From Burkholderia cepacia (GTDB lineage Bacteria; Pseudomonadota; Gammaproteobacteria; Burkholderiales; Burkholderiaceae): a stretch of DNA of 64,000 nt. A program made the translations under genes and the position numbers. Numbering within the stretch: the stretch's first letter is position 1; the number at the start of each line of letters is the position of its first letter. The DNA lies in assembly GCF_029962485.1 (NCBI RefSeq), contig NZ_CP073637.1, positions 930,001 through 994,000 on the forward strand, in the 5' to 3' direction. The notes under the pieces were generated by a model that searched no databases, was not told the DNA's origin, and saw only the letters and a program-made list of their open reading frames with translations. This document shows, in pieces, positions 45,395 to 55,197 of this stretch.

Positions 45395-45428
45395 GAAAAA
45401 GGCACCCGATCCGGGTGCCTTTTCTTTT
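45395..45428. terminator. Bidirectional terminator between transglycosylase and aminotransferase genes
   Basis: aaaaggcacccg pairs with cgggtgcctttt; T-runs flank it on both strands. Confidence 0.85.
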
Positions 45429-45466
45429 TGCGGCGCGTGAAACGGCCAGTGTGCGGGCCGTAGCAG

Positions 45467-46663
45467 TCAGTGCTGCCCGAACAGCGTCGCGAGCCGGTCG
45501 ACCGCCTCTTCGAGCCGCGAGTAGGCCGTCGCATACGACAGGCGGATATAGTCGCGCGGCGCATGTACGCCGAAGTCCATGCCGGGCACCAGCACGACGC
45601 CGGCGTCATGCAGCATCGCCTGCGTGAGCGCGGCGCTGTCGCCGGCTGCCGGATGGGCGACGCCGCCGCAATGCGCATACACATAGAACGCACCGTCCGG
45701 CATCACCGGCACCGTGAAGCCGAGCCGTTCGAGTGCCGGCGCGATGAAATCGCGGCGGCGCTTGAATTCGAGCCGGCGCGCTTCATAGAGGTCGAGTGTG
45801 GCTGGCTCGAAGCACGCGAGCGCTGCGTGCTGCGCGAGCGCGGACGGGCAGATGAACAGATTCTGCGACAGTTTCTCGAACGTGCCGACCAGCGCGGGCG
45901 GCACGACGAGCCAGCCGAGCCGCCAGCCCGTCATGCTGAAATACTTCGAGAAGCTGTTCACGGTGATTACGTCGTCGCCGAACGACAGTGCCGACACGGG
46001 CGCCGCGTCGTAGCTGAGCCCCTGGTAGATCTCGTCGACGATCGTGAAGCCGCCGCGGGCGCGCACGGCTTCGACGATCCGCTTGAGTTCGTCCGGTTCG
46101 AGCGATGTGCCGGTCGGGTTCGACGGCGACGCGAGCAGCACGCCGCGTGTGCGGTTGCCCCAGCGCGTGCGGACATCGTCCTCGGTGAGCTGGAAGCGCG
46201 CGTCCGGGCCGCTCGGCACGAGCACCGCGCGGCCTTCGGCCGCCGCGACGAAATGCCGGTTGCACGGATACGACGGGTCGGGCATTAGCACTTCGTCGTC
46301 ACGGCCGACGAGCGCGAGGCACGCGAGCAGCAGCGCGGCCGACGCGCCGGCCGTCACGACGATCCGCTCCGGGCTGATCGTGAGGCCGTACGCGCGCGCA
46401 TAGTGCGCGGCGATCGCCTCGCGCAGCGGCGCAATGCCGAGCGCGCTCGTGTACTGCGTGACGCCACGGCGCAGCGCGGCCGCGGCAGCTTCGACGACAG
46501 GCTCCGGCGCGGTGAAATCCGGCTCGCCGATGCCCATGTGGATAACATCGCGCCCGAGGGACTCGAGCCGCTGTGCCTCCTTCATCAGTTCCATCACATG
46601 GAAGGGCTGGATCGCGTCGACGCGTGCGGCGAGCGTGACGAGCGAATCGGCGGTGGTATTCAT
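45467..46663 (-). CDS. Class I/II PLP-dependent aminotransferase
   Basis: A 398-aa fold-type I aminotransferase (AspC/AlaA-like subgroup). HMGIGEPDF near the start, LASPSNPTGT, and the PLP lysine in NSFSKYFSMTGWRLGW are present, with the substrate Arg in YIRLSYA. Substrate is not certain (aspartate, alanine or aromatic acids). Chosen ATG at 46661-46663; the open frame upstream belongs to the nusB region. It follows nusB by 70 bp. Confidence 0.88.
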   Translation of the reverse strand: MNTTADSLVTLAARVDAIQPFHVMELMKEAQRLESLGRDVIHMGIGEPDFTAPEPVVEAAAAALRRGVTQYTSALGIAPLREAIAAHYARAYGLTISPERIVVTAGASAALLLACLALVGRDDEVLMPDPSYPCNRHFVAAAEGRAVLVPSGPDARFQLTEDDVRTRWGNRTRGVLLASPSNPTGTSLEPDELKRIVEAVRARGGFTIVDEIYQGLSYDAAPVSALSFGDDVITVNSFSKYFSMTGWRLGWLVVPPALVGTFEKLSQNLFICPSALAQHAALACFEPATLDLYEARRLEFKRRRDFIAPALERLGFTVPVMPDGAFYVYAHCGGVAHPAAGDSAALTQAMLHDAGVVLVPGMDFGVHAPRDYIRLSYATAYSRLEEAVDRLATLFGQH

Positions 46664-46733
46664 CGGCGGGCAGGGCGGGGGAGAGGAAGAATGAAAAACG
46701 GGCGCTTGCGCGCCCGTGGACCGGCAAACGGCG

Positions 46734-47171
46734 TCAGCCGTTGCGGCGCGCCTGCGTTTCGGCGGGGCGCAGCTTCGCGGCGAGCTTGTCGAGCACACCG
46801 TTCACGTACTTGTAGCCGTCGGAGCCGCCGAACGTCTTCGCGAGTTCGACCGCTTCGTTGATGATCACGCGGTACGGCGTTTCGACATGGTGCGTGAGCT
46901 CGAACGTCGCGATCAGCAGCACCGCGCGTTCGACCGGCGACAGCTGCTCGATCGGACGGTCCAGCGACGGCGTCAGCGCTTCGACGAGCGTGACGTGCTC
47001 GCGGATCACGCCGTGCAGGATCGCGTCGAGCAGCTCCTTGTCAGCCTTGTCGTAACCGAGCGCGCCGCGCAGTTGCGCGTCGATCTCACCGGAGGACGCG
47101 TTCGACAGCAGCCACTGATAGAGGCCTTGCGTCGCCAGCTCGCGCGATTGTCGGCGGGCGCTCTTCTTCAT
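46734..47171 (-). CDS. nusB: Transcription antitermination factor NusB
   Basis: A 145-aa all-helical protein that binds boxA RNA with S10 (NusE) for rRNA antitermination. [35 protein letters not shown] and [30 protein letters not shown] are textbook. The ATG overlaps the ribH stop by 4 bp, the usual ribH-nusB coupling. Confidence 0.97.
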   Translation of the reverse strand: MKKSARRQSRELATQGLYQWLLSNASSGEIDAQLRGALGYDKADKELLDAILHGVIREHVTLVEALTPSLDRPIEQLSPVERAVLLIATFELTHHVETPYRVIINEAVELAKTFGGSDGYKYVNGVLDKLAAKLRPAETQARRNG

Positions 47172-47686
47172 GCGCGCTCCTCTTCGTCGTCTTCGTCTTC
47201 CTCTTCGTCCTCGTCGTCATCGCCGAGCTGGTCGAGGGCCATCGTCAGGTTGGCCATCTCGACGGCGACGCGTGCGGCGTCACGACCCTTTTCGGTCATG
47301 CGCGCGACGGCCTGCTCGTCGTTTTCGGTCGTCAGGACCGCGTTCGCGATCGGCAGGTTGAAGTCGAGGCCGATGCGGGTGATGCCCGCGCCGCTCTCGT
47401 TCGACACGAGTTCGAAGTGGTAGGTCTCGCCGCGAATCACCGCGCCGAGTGCGATCAGCGCGTCGAACTGGCCGCTTTCCGCGAGCTTCTGCAGCGCGAG
47501 CGGGATTTCCAGCGCGCCGGGTACCGACACGAGCAGTACGTCTTCACCGGTGACGCCCAGGCGTTCCAGTTCTTCGACGCACGCGTCGGCGAGGCCGTTG
47601 CACACGGGCTCGTTGAAGCGCGATTGCACGATGCCGATACGCAGGCCGTCGCCTTCGAGATTCGGTTGGTATTGTCCGATTTCCAT
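47168..47686 (-). CDS. ribH: 6,7-dimethyl-8-ribityllumazine synthase RibH with acidic tail
   Basis: A 172-aa lumazine synthase (beta subunit of riboflavin synthase), condensing ArP and [42 protein letters not shown] and [12 protein letters not shown] are the active-site segments. The last 17 residues are almost only Asp and Glu ([12 protein letters not shown]...), a tail beyond the fold. Placed between ribBX and nusB. Confidence 0.97.
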   Translation of the reverse strand: MEIGQYQPNLEGDGLRIGIVQSRFNEPVCNGLADACVEELERLGVTGEDVLLVSVPGALEIPLALQKLAESGQFDALIALGAVIRGETYHFELVSNESGAGITRIGLDFNLPIANAVLTTENDEQAVARMTEKGRDAARVAVEMANLTMALDQLGDDDEDEEEDEDDEEERA

Positions 47687-47739
47687 GATCTTGTCCGTGG
47701 TGTGGATGAACGGTTATAGGGCGAAAGCGTCGTGGCGGG

Positions 47740-48882
47740 TTACGCGTTGGACGCCGGGCAGGACTTGGCTTCGCCGCCGGGCATCGGAATGAAGCCCGTG
47801 ACTTCGAGGCCGTAGCCGGACATGCTGCCCAGCTTGCGCGGATTCGACAGCACCTGCATCTTGCCGACGCCGACATCGCGCAGGATCTGCGCGCCGATGC
47901 CGAACGTCTTGAAATCGACCGGCCGGCGCTTGAGCGCAGCAGCCTTTTCTTCCTCGTCGAACGCCTTGAAGACGTCGATCAGGTGTTCCTTCGTGTCGCC
48001 GCAGTTGAGCAGCACGATCACGCCGAGGTCGCGCTCCGCGATCTCGCGCATGGCGGCGTCGAGCGTCCACGAGTGCGTCGACACACCCGTTTCGAGCAGG
48101 TCGAGTACCGACAGCGGCTCGTGCACGCGCACCGGCGTATCGAGGTCGGGCGACGGCGCGCCGCGCACCAGCGCGATGTGCGGCGAGCCGCTCGGCTGGT
48201 CGCGGTACAGCACCGCGCGGAACGTGCCGTGCGCGGTCTGCATCGAGCGCTCGGCGATCCGCTCGATGATCGATTCGGTGCGGCTGCGGTACTGGATCAG
48301 GTCGGCGATCGTGCCGATCTTCAGGTTGTGTTCCTTCGCGAATTCGATCAGGTCCGGCAGGCGCGCCATCGTGCCGTCGTCCTTGATGATCTCGCAGATC
48401 ACCGCGGCCGGCGTGAGGCCCGCGAGCGCGGTGAAATCGCAGCCGGCTTCGGTGTGGCCCGCACGCACGAGCACGCCGCCCGGTTGCGCCATGATCGGGA
48501 ACACGTGACCCGGCTGCACGATGTGCTCGGGGCGCACGTCGTGCGCGACCGCGGTGGCGATCGTGTGCGCACGGTCGGCGGCCGAGATGCCGGTCGTCAC
48601 GCCTTCGGCCGCTTCGATGCTGACCGTGAACGCGGTGCCGTACTGCGTGCCGTTGCGGTAGGTCATCAGCGGCAGGTGCAGCTGCTTGCAGCGTTCCTGC
48701 GTCAACGTCAGACAAACCAGGCCGCGGCCGTACTTGGCCATGAAGTTGATCGCTTCCGGCGTGACGAATTCGGCGGCGATCACGAGGTCGCCCTCGTTTT
48801 CGCGGTCTTCTTCGTCGACCAGGATCACCATCCGGCCGGCTTTCAGCTCGGCGATGATGTCGAGCGTGGAGGCGAGCGTCAT
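47740..48882 (-). CDS. ribBX: 3,4-dihydroxy-2-butanone 4-phosphate synthase with degenerate GTP cyclohydrolase II domain (RibBX)
   Basis: A 380-aa protein. Residues 1-205 are a complete DHBP synthase (VDEEDRENEGD, PGHVFP, RAGHTEAGCD). Residues 206-380 align with GTP cyclohydrolase II, but the three zinc cysteines and the RGxG loop are gone: the region at 254-300 reads HEPLSVLD, GVSTHSWT and NCGDTKEH. This matches the described RibBX variant, where the second domain lacks cyclohydrolase activity. A separate RibA must exist elsewhere. ATG at 48880-48882. Confidence 0.92.
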   Translation of the reverse strand: MTLASTLDIIAELKAGRMVILVDEEDRENEGDLVIAAEFVTPEAINFMAKYGRGLVCLTLTQERCKQLHLPLMTYRNGTQYGTAFTVSIEAAEGVTTGISAADRAHTIATAVAHDVRPEHIVQPGHVFPIMAQPGGVLVRAGHTEAGCDFTALAGLTPAAVICEIIKDDGTMARLPDLIEFAKEHNLKIGTIADLIQYRSRTESIIERIAERSMQTAHGTFRAVLYRDQPSGSPHIALVRGAPSPDLDTPVRVHEPLSVLDLLETGVSTHSWTLDAAMREIAERDLGVIVLLNCGDTKEHLIDVFKAFDEEEKAAALKRRPVDFKTFGIGAQILRDVGVGKMQVLSNPRKLGSMSGYGLEVTGFIPMPGGEAKSCPASNA

Positions 48883-49075
48883 AAGGGGGGCGAGAAAGAG
48901 GAAAGTGCGTATTTTACGCCAGCCGGACGGTGTTTCGGCCGGCATGGGCCACGCGCGTCGGGCAAGCGCTCCGGAAAGCGTCGCGGACGGCCCGCGCGGC
49001 AGGCCCGACGGGCCGCCGCGCGTGGCCGGCACGCGGGTGCAGAAGGTTGTGGGCCGGGCCGAACCCGGCCGCGTG

Positions 49076-49594
49076 TCATGCCTGCTGGTCGCGCCCGCCG
49101 AGGTAGTCGAGCTTGCCGAGCTCGACGCCGCTGTGGCGCAGGATGTCGTAGGCGGTCGTCACGTGGAAGAAGAAATTGGGCAGCACGAAGTTCAGCAGGT
49201 ACGACTGGCCGGTGAACTCGATCGGGCCGACGCGCATCTTCAGCACGATCTGGCGCGCCTCGCTGCCGTCGATCTGTGCGGCGTCGAAGCCTTTCAGGTA
49301 GTCGATCGTCTTCTGGATGCGTGCGTGCAGCTCGTCGAAGGTTTGTTCGACGTCGGGAAAGCTCGGGATCTCGGCACCGGCGAGCCGCGCCGCGCAGCCC
49401 TTCGCCGTATCGGTCGCGATGTAGACCTGGCGCACGAGCGGCAGCATGTCCGGGTAGAGGCGTGCACCGGTGAACACCGACGGATCGATCTGTTTCTCGG
49501 CCGCGTGCGCCTGCGCCTTGCCGAGGATGTGCTGCAGGTTGGTCAGGCCGCGGATCAGGACAGGCAGCGAAGCCTGGTACATCGAGATGGACAT
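49076..49594 (-). CDS. DUF1993 family protein
   Basis: A 172-aa helical protein (SISMYQASLPVLIRGLTNLQHILGKA, PDMLPLVRQVYIATDTAKG, NFVLPNFFFHVTTAYDILRH) of the DUF1993 family, which resembles the DinB four-helix fold. No function is established. It stands alone, with 193 bp to ribBX and 272 bp upstream to the divergent methyltransferase gene. Confidence 0.88.
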   Translation of the reverse strand: MSISMYQASLPVLIRGLTNLQHILGKAQAHAAEKQIDPSVFTGARLYPDMLPLVRQVYIATDTAKGCAARLAGAEIPSFPDVEQTFDELHARIQKTIDYLKGFDAAQIDGSEARQIVLKMRVGPIEFTGQSYLLNFVLPNFFFHVTTAYDILRHSGVELGKLDYLGGRDQQA

Positions 49595-49866
49595 GGGAAC
49601 GACTCCTGTGGGAAGAGGGGCGGCCGGTGCGCGGCGCGTCGTGCGTGGCGGCGTTGAAACCGCTGTTGACGCATCTTAGCGCGACGGCATGACCCATGTG
49701 CGTCGTTGGCCATTCGGCCAGGAATCGCCAGGGCAAACGACAGCTGGCCGCGCCGGAGCGGTTTCAATCACGCTGGAACGGCGGCCCTCACGGGCACCGG
49801 GCGTCGATCCGAAAATCGTCGTATCATGAAACACGAAACACGAAATATGAAGTAACGGAGACCCGC

Positions 49867-50469
49867 ATGATCGAACTCGACAGCGCCGCATCGGCCGTCC
49901 TTGCCCGGCTGGCGTCCTTCGGCCAGGAAAACGACGCGCAGATGGCCGAGCGCAACCGCAAGATGCTCAACCTCGAGCCGTCCACGGCCGAACTGCTGTA
50001 CCTGCTCGTCACCGGCGCGCGGCGCCGGCGCGTGCTCGAGATCGGCACGTCCAACGGCTACAGCGCGATCTGGCTCGCGCATGCGCTACGGGAAACGGAC
50101 GGGCAGCCGCTCGTCACCGTCGAGTATTCGCCGGAGAAAGCCGGGCAGGCGAGGGCCAACCTGCGCGCGGCGTCGCTGCAGGACTGGGCGCAGGTGATCG
50201 AAGGCGACGCGACGCAAGTCTGCGCGGCCGTGACGGGCCCGTTCGACTGTGTGTTCTTCGACGCCGATCGCGTGAGCGCGCCGCTGCAACTGGCGCACCT
50301 GCTGCCGAAGCTGACCGCCGACGCGCTGCTCGTCGCGGACAACGCGCTGTCCCATCCGGACGAGATCGCCGGCTATCTCGCCGCGGTCGACGCCACGCGC
50401 GCGTTCGACACGACGATCGTGCCGGTCGGCAAGGGGCTCCACATCGCACGTCGCCGGCGGCCGGCATGA
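49867..50469 (+). CDS. SAM-dependent O-methyltransferase (CaMT/class I family 3)
   Basis: A 200-aa methyltransferase of the catechol/caffeoyl-CoA O-methyltransferase type. LEIGTSNGYSAIWLA (SAM site), VEYSPEKAGQA, EGDATQ and FFDADRVSAP (metal-site Asp) are present. ATG at 49867 with GGAG upstream. The stop overlaps the start of a GntR regulator (ATGA). The substrate is not known. Confidence 0.85.
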   Translation: MIELDSAASAVLARLASFGQENDAQMAERNRKMLNLEPSTAELLYLLVTGARRRRVLEIGTSNGYSAIWLAHALRETDGQPLVTVEYSPEKAGQARANLRAASLQDWAQVIEGDATQVCAAVTGPFDCVFFDADRVSAPLQLAHLLPKLTADALLVADNALSHPDEIAGYLAAVDATRAFDTTIVPVGKGLHIARRRRPA

Positions 50470-51149
50470 CGCGCGCCACGCTCGAGCGCACGACACTGGG
50501 GCGCGACGCCTACGGGGCGATCCGGGAGATGCTGGTCGACGAAGCGCGCTTCGCGGCGGGCGAGAAGATCAGCATCGAGGCGCTGTCGCGCGATCTCGGC
50601 ATCAGCCGCTCGCCCGTGTGGGCGGCGGTCTCGCGTCTGGAGGCCGAGGGGCTGCTGCAGGTCGTCCCGCGCCAGGGCGTGTTCGTGATCGCGTTCGACC
50701 GCGCGCGGATCGTGGCCATCTTCGAGGCGCGGGAAGCGCTCGAGGGCATGGCCGCGCGCCTGGCGGCGCAGCGCATGACGCCCGAAGATCACGCCATGCT
50801 GGACGAAGCGCTGGTGCGGCAGGCGCATGCGGTCGACGTGCGCGACGGCGACGCATACCGCATCGCCAACCTCGATTTCCACCACGGGTTGCTCGCCACC
50901 GCGCGCAACGTGACGATCGAGACGTCGCTCAGGGCGCTGTACGCACAGGTGCAGACGATGTGTGCGGGCGGCGCGAGCCCGATGGACGACTGGGCGCGAC
51001 TCGGCGGGAATGTCGCCGAACACCGGCAGGTGTTCGACATGATCGCGAAGCGCGATGCGGATGCCGCCGAGCGTGCGGCGCGCGACCATGTGCGGCAACT
51101 GCTCGACACGATACTGGCGCGAGCGGGTGGGGAAGGCGCGGATGCCTGA
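50466..51149 (+). CDS. GntR-family regulator (FadR/VanR subgroup)
   Basis: A 227-aa regulator: winged HTH at about residues 15-75 (DAYGAIREMLVDEARFAAGEKISIEALSRDLGISRSPVWAAVSRLEAEGLL) and an FCD effector domain with metal-type His residues (NLDFHHGLL, EHRQVFDMI). Coupled by 4-bp overlap to the methyltransferase gene, so it probably controls that small operon. The ligand is unknown. Confidence 0.9.
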   Translation: MTRATLERTTLGRDAYGAIREMLVDEARFAAGEKISIEALSRDLGISRSPVWAAVSRLEAEGLLQVVPRQGVFVIAFDRARIVAIFEAREALEGMAARLAAQRMTPEDHAMLDEALVRQAHAVDVRDGDAYRIANLDFHHGLLATARNVTIETSLRALYAQVQTMCAGGASPMDDWARLGGNVAEHRQVFDMIAKRDADAAERAARDHVRQLLDTILARAGGEGADA

Positions 51150-51192
51150 TTGCCGGCGGCATGCCGGCGGGTGATGCCGGGCAGGATGAAGA

Positions 51193-51240
51193 AAAGCGGC
51201 GGCTGTCGATACCCGGATATCGGGCCGTCAGCCGCCGCTT
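51193..51240. terminator. Hairpin terminator between gntR and ribE
   Basis: An 11-bp stem (aagcggcggct / agccgccgctt) encloses a smaller CCCG/CGGG hairpin. On the minus strand it is followed by tttcttc, so it mainly ends the hemL-ribD-ribE transcript. Confidence 0.65.
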
Positions 51241-51258
51241 CGAGGATTGCCGCCGCGA

Positions 51259-51888
51259 TCAGTCCTGATGCGCGCCCTGCGACGACGACAGCATCCGCTC
51301 GACATAGCGCGCAATCATGTCGACCTCGAGGTTGACCTTGTCGCCGGCCTTCACATGGCGCAGCGTCGTGACCTCGACCGTATGCGGAATCAGGTTGATC
51401 GAGAATTCGCAGCCGTCCGCGCGATCGTCGATCGTGTTGACGGTCAGGCTCACGCCGTTGACCGTGATCGACCCCTTGTACGCGAGATAGCGGCCGAGCT
51501 CGCGCGGCGCGACGATGCGCAGTTCGTGCGATTCTCCGACCGGCGCGAAGCGCGACACGGTGCCGAGGCCGTCGACGTGGCCCGACACGATGTGCCCGCC
51601 AAGCCGGTCGTGCGCGCGCAGCGCCTTCTCGAGGTTCACTTCGCCGGGTTGTGCGAGGCCGACCGTACGGTTCAGGCTTTCGCGCGACACGTCGACATCG
51701 AACACAGTGTCGCGCTTGTCGATCACCGTCATGCACGCGCCCTGGATCGCGATGCTGTCGCCCAGTGCGACATCGGCGAGATCGAGCCCGCCGGCCTGCA
51801 CGGTCAGGCGCACGCCCGCATCGGCCGACGCGCCGAGCGGATTGATCGATTCGATGCGGCCGACGGCCGCGACAATTCCGGTGAACAT
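51259..51888 (-). CDS. ribE: Riboflavin synthase alpha chain RibE
   Basis: A 209-aa trimeric enzyme that dismutates two lumazines to riboflavin. It begins MFTGIV and shows the duplicated barrel: first repeat with GDSIAIQGACMTV, second with GSITVNGVSLTVN. Start ATG at 51886-51888, 14 bp after ribD. Confidence 0.97.
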   Translation of the reverse strand: MFTGIVAAVGRIESINPLGASADAGVRLTVQAGGLDLADVALGDSIAIQGACMTVIDKRDTVFDVDVSRESLNRTVGLAQPGEVNLEKALRAHDRLGGHIVSGHVDGLGTVSRFAPVGESHELRIVAPRELGRYLAYKGSITVNGVSLTVNTIDDRADGCEFSINLIPHTVEVTTLRHVKAGDKVNLEVDMIARYVERMLSSSQGAHQD

Positions 51889-51902
51889 CGTGACGATTCC
51901 GT

Positions 51903-53024
51903 TCAGTGAGGCGTATCGGGCGGTGCGAAACGCGCGAGGATCCGCAGGTCGTCGCCGATCCGCTCGACCCCGTGGAACGACAGTCGCGTGCGGGCCTCGA
52001 GATTGGCCGGCGAGGCGAGGTCGAACATGCCGGCTGCATCGGCGCCCAGCAGGCTCGGCGCGAGATAGACGAGCAATTCGTCGACGCACTGTTCGCGCAG
52101 CAGCGAGCCGTTCAGCTTGTGGCCGGCCTCGACGTGCAATTCGTTGACACCGCGCGCGCCGAGCGCCGCCAGCATTGCGGGCAGGTCGACCTTGCCGTGC
52201 GCATTCGCGAGCGGCACGATTTCCGCGCCGCGCGACTTCAGCACGTTCGCTCGCATTTCACCGCCGGCGTCGAGTCGTCCGCAGAAGATCAGCAGCGGGG
52301 CGCCCTCGAGCAGCCGCGCGTCGAGCGGCAGGTCGAGGCGGCTGTCCACCAGGATGCGTTGCGGCTGGCGCGGCGTGTCGATGCCGCGCACGGTCAGCAG
52401 CGGATTGTCCTCGCGCACGGTGCCGATGCCGGTCAGGATCGCGCAGGCGCGCGCACGCCAGGCGTGCCCGTCGAGGCGCGCGGCCTCGCCGGTGATCCAC
52501 TGGCTTTCGCCGGACGGCAGCGCGGTGCGGCCGTCGAGCGACGCGGCGGCCTTCATCCGCACCCACGGGCGGCCGCGCGTCATCCGCGACACGAAACCGA
52601 TGTTCAGCTCGCCGGCTTCATGCGCGAGCAGCCCGCAGCGCACGTCGATGCCCGCGTCGCGCAGCATCCCGAGGCCGCGCCCCGACACCTGCGGGTTCGG
52701 GTCTTCCATCGCGGCGACGACCTTCGCGACGCGCGCTTCGATCAGCGCGTTCGCGCACGGCGGCGTGCGGCCGAAATGGCTGCACGGTTCGAGCGTCACG
52801 TAGACGGTCGAACCCGCGACGTCGTAGCCGCGCGAGCGTGCATCCTTCAGCGCCTGCACTTCCGCGTGATCCTGGCCGGCCGGCTGCGTGAAGCCTTCGC
52901 CGATCACGTCGCCGTCCTTGACGATCACGCAGCCGACGCGCGGATTCGGCGCGGTCGTGTACATGCCGCGCGCGGCGAGCGCGAGCGCGCGTTGCATGTG
53001 GGCGAAATCGATATCCGAGAACAT
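51903..53024 (-). CDS. ribD: Bifunctional riboflavin deaminase/reductase RibD
   Basis: A 373-aa two-domain enzyme. The N-terminal deaminase (residues 1-145) has the zinc motif HAEVQAL and PCSHFGRTPPC. The C-terminal reductase (about 150-365) has RPWVRMKAAASLDG and GITGxG-type segments. It catalyses the second and third steps of riboflavin synthesis. Start ATG at 53022-53024, 15 bp after hemL. Confidence 0.97.
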   Translation of the reverse strand: MFSDIDFAHMQRALALAARGMYTTAPNPRVGCVIVKDGDVIGEGFTQPAGQDHAEVQALKDARSRGYDVAGSTVYVTLEPCSHFGRTPPCANALIEARVAKVVAAMEDPNPQVSGRGLGMLRDAGIDVRCGLLAHEAGELNIGFVSRMTRGRPWVRMKAAASLDGRTALPSGESQWITGEAARLDGHAWRARACAILTGIGTVREDNPLLTVRGIDTPRQPQRILVDSRLDLPLDARLLEGAPLLIFCGRLDAGGEMRANVLKSRGAEIVPLANAHGKVDLPAMLAALGARGVNELHVEAGHKLNGSLLREQCVDELLVYLAPSLLGADAAGMFDLASPANLEARTRLSFHGVERIGDDLRILARFAPPDTPH

Positions 53025-53039
53025 GCGCGCGGCCCCGGG

Positions 53040-54323
53040 TCAGGCAGCGAGTGCCGCGAAGGCGCGGCGTGCGGCCGCGAGCGTCGCGTCGATCACCGCG
53101 TCGTCGTGCGTGCTCGACACGAAACCGGCCTCGTAGGCCGACGGGGCGAAGTACACGCCTTCGTCGAGCATCAGGTGGAAGAAGCGGTTGAAACGCTCGG
53201 TGTCGCTCTTCGTGACTTCCGCGAAGCTGGTCGGCACGCGCTCGGCGAAATACAGGCCGAACATCGCGCCGATCGAGTCGGCCGCGAACGGCACGCCGGC
53301 CGCGCGGGCTTCGGCCGCGAGGCCGTCGGCGAGGCGCTTCGTCTGCGCGGTGAGTGCGTCGTAGAAGCCCGGCGCCTGGATCAGCTGCAGCGTCTTCAGG
53401 CCTGCCGCGACCGCGATCGGGTTGCCCGACAGCGTGCCGGCCTGGTAGACGCCGCCGAGCGGCGCGAGGTGGGCCATGATGTCGCGGCGGCCGCCGAACG
53501 CGGCGGCCGGCATCCCGCCGCCGATCACCTTGCCGAGGCAGGTGAGGTCGGCCGTGATCCCGTAGTACGCCTGTGCGCCGCCGAGCGCGACGCGGAAACC
53601 GCACATCACCTCGTCGAAGATCAGCACGGCGCCGTGCTTCGTGCACAGCGCGCGCAGCGCGTTCAGGAATTCCGGCGTGCCGCGCACGAGGTTCATGTTG
53701 CCCGCGACGGGCTCGACGATCACCGCGGCGATCTCGTCGCCGAACGCGCCGAACGCTTCCTCGAGCGCGGCGACGTTGTTGTATTCGAGGACGGTCGTGT
53801 GCTTCGCGATGTCCGCGGGCACGCCGGCCGACGTCGGGTTGCCGAACGTCAGCAGGCCCGAGCCGGCCTTGACCAGCAGGCTGTCCGCGTGGCCGTGGTA
53901 GCAGCCCTCGAACTTGACGATGCGGCTGCGGCCCGTGAAGCCGCGCGCGAGGCGCAGCGCGCTCATCGTGGCCTCGGTGCCGCTCGACACCATCCGCACC
54001 TGCTCGATCGACGGCACGAGCTTGCAGATTTCCTCGGCGATCTCGATCTCGGCTTCGGTCGGCGCACCGAACGAGAAGCCGTCGGCGAGCACGTTCTGCA
54101 CGGCCGACAGGACTTCCGGATGGACGTGGCCGACGATCATCGGGCCCCACGAGCCGATGTAGTCGATGTACTGCTTGCCGTCGGCATCCCAGAAATACGG
54201 ACCTTGCGCGCGTGCGACGAAGCGCGGCGTGCCGCCGACCGAACGGAATGCGCGCACCGGCGAGTTGACGCCGCCGGGAATGGTCTTCTGGGCGCGTTCG
54301 AAGAGGATCTGATTGTTGGACAT
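53040..54323 (-). CDS. hemL: Glutamate-1-semialdehyde 2,1-aminomutase HemL
   Basis: A 427-aa PLP enzyme making 5-aminolevulinate in the C5 heme pathway. [32 protein letters not shown] and the PLP lysine in [11 protein letters not shown] are diagnostic. Start ATG at 54321-54323. It leads a transcript with ribD and ribE, joining tetrapyrrole and flavin synthesis. Confidence 0.97.
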   Translation of the reverse strand: MSNNQILFERAQKTIPGGVNSPVRAFRSVGGTPRFVARAQGPYFWDADGKQYIDYIGSWGPMIVGHVHPEVLSAVQNVLADGFSFGAPTEAEIEIAEEICKLVPSIEQVRMVSSGTEATMSALRLARGFTGRSRIVKFEGCYHGHADSLLVKAGSGLLTFGNPTSAGVPADIAKHTTVLEYNNVAALEEAFGAFGDEIAAVIVEPVAGNMNLVRGTPEFLNALRALCTKHGAVLIFDEVMCGFRVALGGAQAYYGITADLTCLGKVIGGGMPAAAFGGRRDIMAHLAPLGGVYQAGTLSGNPIAVAAGLKTLQLIQAPGFYDALTAQTKRLADGLAAEARAAGVPFAADSIGAMFGLYFAERVPTSFAEVTKSDTERFNRFFHLMLDEGVYFAPSAYEAGFVSSTHDDAVIDATLAAARRAFAALAA

Positions 54324-54520
54324 GAGCGAAACCTGCGAGAGAAGGGCGCGGGGGCCTGTGCACGGGCCGCGGCGCCTGGGCGGAACGATCGTCTGATTGT
54401 ACCGGAGACGCGCGCGGCGGGCCCGCCAGCGCTTGTGCGGCCTTTCGGCGCGCGAGGAGCGGCACGGGCCGGAAACGGGGGCCGGATTCGGTCCGGCATC
54501 CGGCCCGGCATCCGGCCCGG

Positions 54521-54973
54521 CTAGCGCGGCGGCTTGCGCTTGCCGGTCAGTTCGGCCCAGCGTTTCTCGAGCGGACCTTCGACCATCGGCTTGATCGACG
54601 TGCCGGACGTCTGCGCGTCCCAGGTCTGCACCGAGTACGGGTGGACGCGCAGCGCGTCGCGCGCGATCACGACGTCCTGGTGCGCGTCGACCAGCCAGTC
54701 GTAGACGAAGTCGATGCACAACCGGTAGCCGCGCTTCGTCGACGGATCGGGCACCTCGTACGGCGCACGCGTCACGTAGCCGGAGCCGAACACGCCTTTC
54801 GGCTCCTTCGCGACGCGGTGCAGGAACACGCGGTCGCCCGGCAGGATGCCGCGTGCGAAGCCGCAGCCCCACACGTCATGCACGGCCTCGCCGGCCTTCA
54901 CGCGCGCGGCAACCTCGGGCAGCTCGGGCCACGGCCATTTCTTGGGGCTCCAGATCAGCAGGAAAGCGGTCAT
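54521..54973 (-). CDS. EVE/PUA-like domain protein (150 aa)
   Basis: A 150-aa protein. The opening [22 protein letters not shown], followed by [21 protein letters not shown] and GVFGSGYV, has the order of EVE/PUA-like nucleic-acid-binding domains known from restriction-type proteins. Binding of modified bases is a family-level idea only. No effector domain is fused. It stands alone on the minus strand upstream of hemL (197 bp). Confidence 0.6.
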   Translation of the reverse strand: MTAFLLIWSPKKWPWPELPEVAARVKAGEAVHDVWGCGFARGILPGDRVFLHRVAKEPKGVFGSGYVTRAPYEVPDPSTKRGYRLCIDFVYDWLVDAHQDVVIARDALRVHPYSVQTWDAQTSGTSIKPMVEGPLEKRWAELTGKRKPPR

Positions 54974-55197
54974 CGGTTCGGTCGTGCGTTCAAATGATCA
55001 GACAAGAGCGGCAAGCTTAATCGAATCCGCGTGCGATCCCGCGCACGGGGGCTTGCCGGCCCGCCATCGTACGCGGCCGACGGCACGCAAAAAAGTTGCG
55101 CGTACAATCATGGGCCTGAACGCGTCGCTTGCGGCGCGGCCTCCCGTCTTCACCGCCACGCGCGCCGCGATGCGCGCGGGCTCCACTCCGGATACCC

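Noticed and set aside
49048..49068. GC-rich hairpin after the DUF1993 gene as terminator
   Set aside because: The 7-bp stem is present, but no T-run follows on the minus strand.
48883..49075. FMN riboswitch (RFN element) upstream of ribBX
   Set aside because: The conserved blocks of the RFN element are absent here and upstream of hemL-ribD-ribE.
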